DNA of 6,977 bases from Methylobacteriaceae bacterium (lineage in GTDB: Bacteria; Pseudomonadota; Alphaproteobacteria; Rhizobiales; Beijerinckiaceae), in NCBI GenBank assembly GCA_019247255.1, contig JAFAPJ010000190.1:1-6977 (forward strand), read 5' to 3'. The translations under genes and the position numbers were made by a program. The notes below the pieces were generated by a model. The model ran no database searches. It saw only the letters and a program-made list of their open reading frames with translations, and was not told the origin of the DNA. Shown here piece after piece: positions 5,861 through 6,977 of the stretch; the stretch's first letter is position 1, and each line of letters begins with the position of its first letter.

Positions 5861-6902
5861 CGCTCGACAACCCGGGCCCCGAACGATGCCGGGGACGGAA
5901 ACCCTACCGCCTGCCGAACGCCGGCGCGTCTTCCTCGTGGGCGCCACCGGCACGATCGGACGTGCGACCGCGCGGGCGCTCGCGGAGCGCGGCCACGCGC
6001 TCGTCTGCTTCGGCCGGTCCCGGCCGGGTCCGCCGCCCCCCGGCGAGGGGGAGCGCGACCGGGCGATCGCCGGCGTCGAGTTCCGGTTCGGCGACGTGGC
6101 CGACCCCGCCTCGGTCGCCCGCGACGGATTGCGGGGCGAACGCTTCGACACCCTGGTCTCCTGCCTTGCGTCCCGGACCGGAGCGCCGCGCGACTCCTGG
6201 GCGATCGATCACGACGCGCATCTCGCGGTGCTCGCCGCCGCCGCCGAAGCCGGCGTCGCCCATGTCGTGCTGCTCTCGGCGATCTGCGTTCAGAAGCCGC
6301 TGCTCGCCTTCCAGCACGCGAAGCTCGCCTTCGAGCGCGCCCTGATGGGGTCTGGCCTGGACTACACGATCGTGCGGCCGACGGCCTACTTCAAGTCGCT
6401 CTCCGGGCAGGTCGAGCGGGTCCGGCGCGGCAAGCCGTGGCTTGTGTTCGGGGACGGTGCGCTCACCGCCTGCAAGCCGATCAGCGACGACGACCTCGCC
6501 CGCTACCTCGTCGAGTGCGTCGAGCGGGAGGATCGGCGCAACCGCGTGCTCCCGATCGGCGGCCCCGGCGAGGCGATCACGCCGCGGCAGCAGGGGGAGG
6601 CGGTGTTCGCGCTGCTCGGCCGGCCCGCGCGCTTCCGGCACGTGCCCGTGGTCCTGCTCGACGCGATCATCGGCTCGCTCGACGCGCTCGGCCGCTTGCG
6701 TCCTGCGCTCAGGAACAAGGCCGAGCTCGCCCGCATCGGTCGCTACTACGCCACCGAGTCCATGCTCGTCCTGGACCCCGCGTCGGGCCGCTACGAGGCG
6801 GGCGCGACGCCGAGCACCGGCTCGGAGACGCTGTTCGACTACTATGCGCGGATCATCCGAGGCGAGGCCCGCGCCGAACGCGGCGATCACGCCGTCTTCT
6901 GA
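5853..6902 (+). CDS. bciA: Divinyl (proto)chlorophyllide a 8-vinyl reductase, BciA type
   Basis: NADPH-dependent reductase that converts the 8-vinyl group of divinyl chlorophyllide or protochlorophyllide to 8-ethyl in (bacterio)chlorophyll synthesis; cytoplasmic or membrane-associated. The protein is an atypical short-chain dehydrogenase: nucleotide motif VFLVGATGTIGRATARAL (26-43), acidic/FGDV strand (79-82), then family-specific blocks FQHAKLAFE (153-161), VRPTAYFKSLSGQVERVRRG (174-193), TACKPISDDDLARYL (205-219) and YYATESMLVLDP (298-309), followed by TPSTGSETLFDYYA (319-332). Length, 349 residues from the ATG at 5853 or 338 from the ATG at 5886, fits the family. I list 5853 because it overlaps the upstream stop and would couple translation; neither ATG has a clear Shine-Dalgarno and the extra 11 residues are not conserved features, so 5886 is equally possible. 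No F420 or ferredoxin/Fe-S motifs of BciB are present. The gene is intact and implies a phototrophic or bacteriochlorophyll-producing host. Confidence 0.92.
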   Translation: MRDARQPGPRTMPGTETLPPAERRRVFLVGATGTIGRATARALAERGHALVCFGRSRPGPPPPGEGERDRAIAGVEFRFGDVADPASVARDGLRGERFDTLVSCLASRTGAPRDSWAIDHDAHLAVLAAAAEAGVAHVVLLSAICVQKPLLAFQHAKLAFERALMGSGLDYTIVRPTAYFKSLSGQVERVRRGKPWLVFGDGALTACKPISDDDLARYLVECVEREDRRNRVLPIGGPGEAITPRQQGEAVFALLGRPARFRHVPVVLLDAIIGSLDALGRLRPALRNKAELARIGRYYATESMLVLDPASGRYEAGATPSTGSETLFDYYARIIRGEARAERGDHAVF

Positions 6903-6910
6903 GATCGACG

Positions 6911-6924
6911 CCCGGCCTGCCGGG
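6911..6924 (+). other. Small GC hairpin after bciA, no clear terminator
   Basis: CCCGG and CCGGG arms flank a 4-base loop just after the bciA stop. No T-run follows, so an intrinsic terminator is not supported; factor-dependent termination or read-through is equally likely. The remaining bases to 6977 show no gene. Confidence 0.2.
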
Positions 6925-6977
6925 ACGGTCCGAAAGCCCGCCCGAGAAGGCTCCCTCGTCGCCGGCCCGGTCAGCCG

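Noticed and set aside
4796..6151. 451-codon minus-strand frame opposite the oxidoreductase and the start of bciA
   Set aside because: Arg/Ser/Pro/Gly-rich shadow with no motifs, opposite two genes with clear family features.
1..6977. CRISPR arrays, insertion sequences, tRNA or rRNA genes, phage or defence genes
   Set aside because: I saw no regularly spaced repeats, transposase motifs, cloverleaf sequences or toxin/defence domains; the window is occupied by ordinary transporter and pigment genes.

Overview
The window is very GC-rich and gene-dense. It looks like the chromosome of a bacteriochlorophyll-making alphaproteobacterium. The strongest clue is a recognisable BciA-type 8-vinyl reductase of (bacterio)chlorophyll synthesis at 5853-6902. 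A Methylobacterium-like or other Hyphomicrobiales host would fit, but that is inference: no rRNA or other taxonomic marker is present.

Left part (1-4382, minus strand, transcribed right to left): one ABC importer operon of the ribose/rhamnose/autoinducer-2 (CUT2) type. The order is periplasmic binding protein (3381-4382), double-domain ATPase (1827-3311), first permease (830-1834), second permease (1-833, cut by the window edge). The last three genes overlap by 8 and 4 bases, so they are almost certainly translationally coupled. A 69-base gap holding a perfect 9-bp hairpin separates the binding protein from the ATPase, and the ATPase appears to start with TTG. The second permease is absent from the supplied ORF list but is clear once a GTG start at 833 is allowed. 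The binding protein resembles the LsrB/RhaS branch, but by eye it lacks most of the AI-2 contact residues of LsrB. No catabolic gene or regulator lies inside the window, so the substrate stays open.

Middle (4383-4900): a 518-base divergent intergenic region without a convincing gene. It holds an AT-rich islet at about 4611-4636, a possible minus-strand promoter for the transporter, two inverted repeats, and an exact TGT-N12-ACA match (4666-4683), the binding pattern of PpsR/CrtJ photosynthesis repressors.

Right part (4901-6902, plus strand): two overlapping genes that probably form an operon. The first is a renalase-like FAD/NAD(P) oxidoreductase and the second is BciA, which reduces the 8-vinyl group of divinyl (proto)chlorophyllide. 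The last 75 bases hold no gene, only a small GC hairpin without a T-run.

Overall this is mainly ordinary metabolism. The points worth a second look are the divergent control region with its PpsR-like site, the renalase-like/BciA pairing, the degenerate second ATPase site, and the unassigned ligand of the importer.
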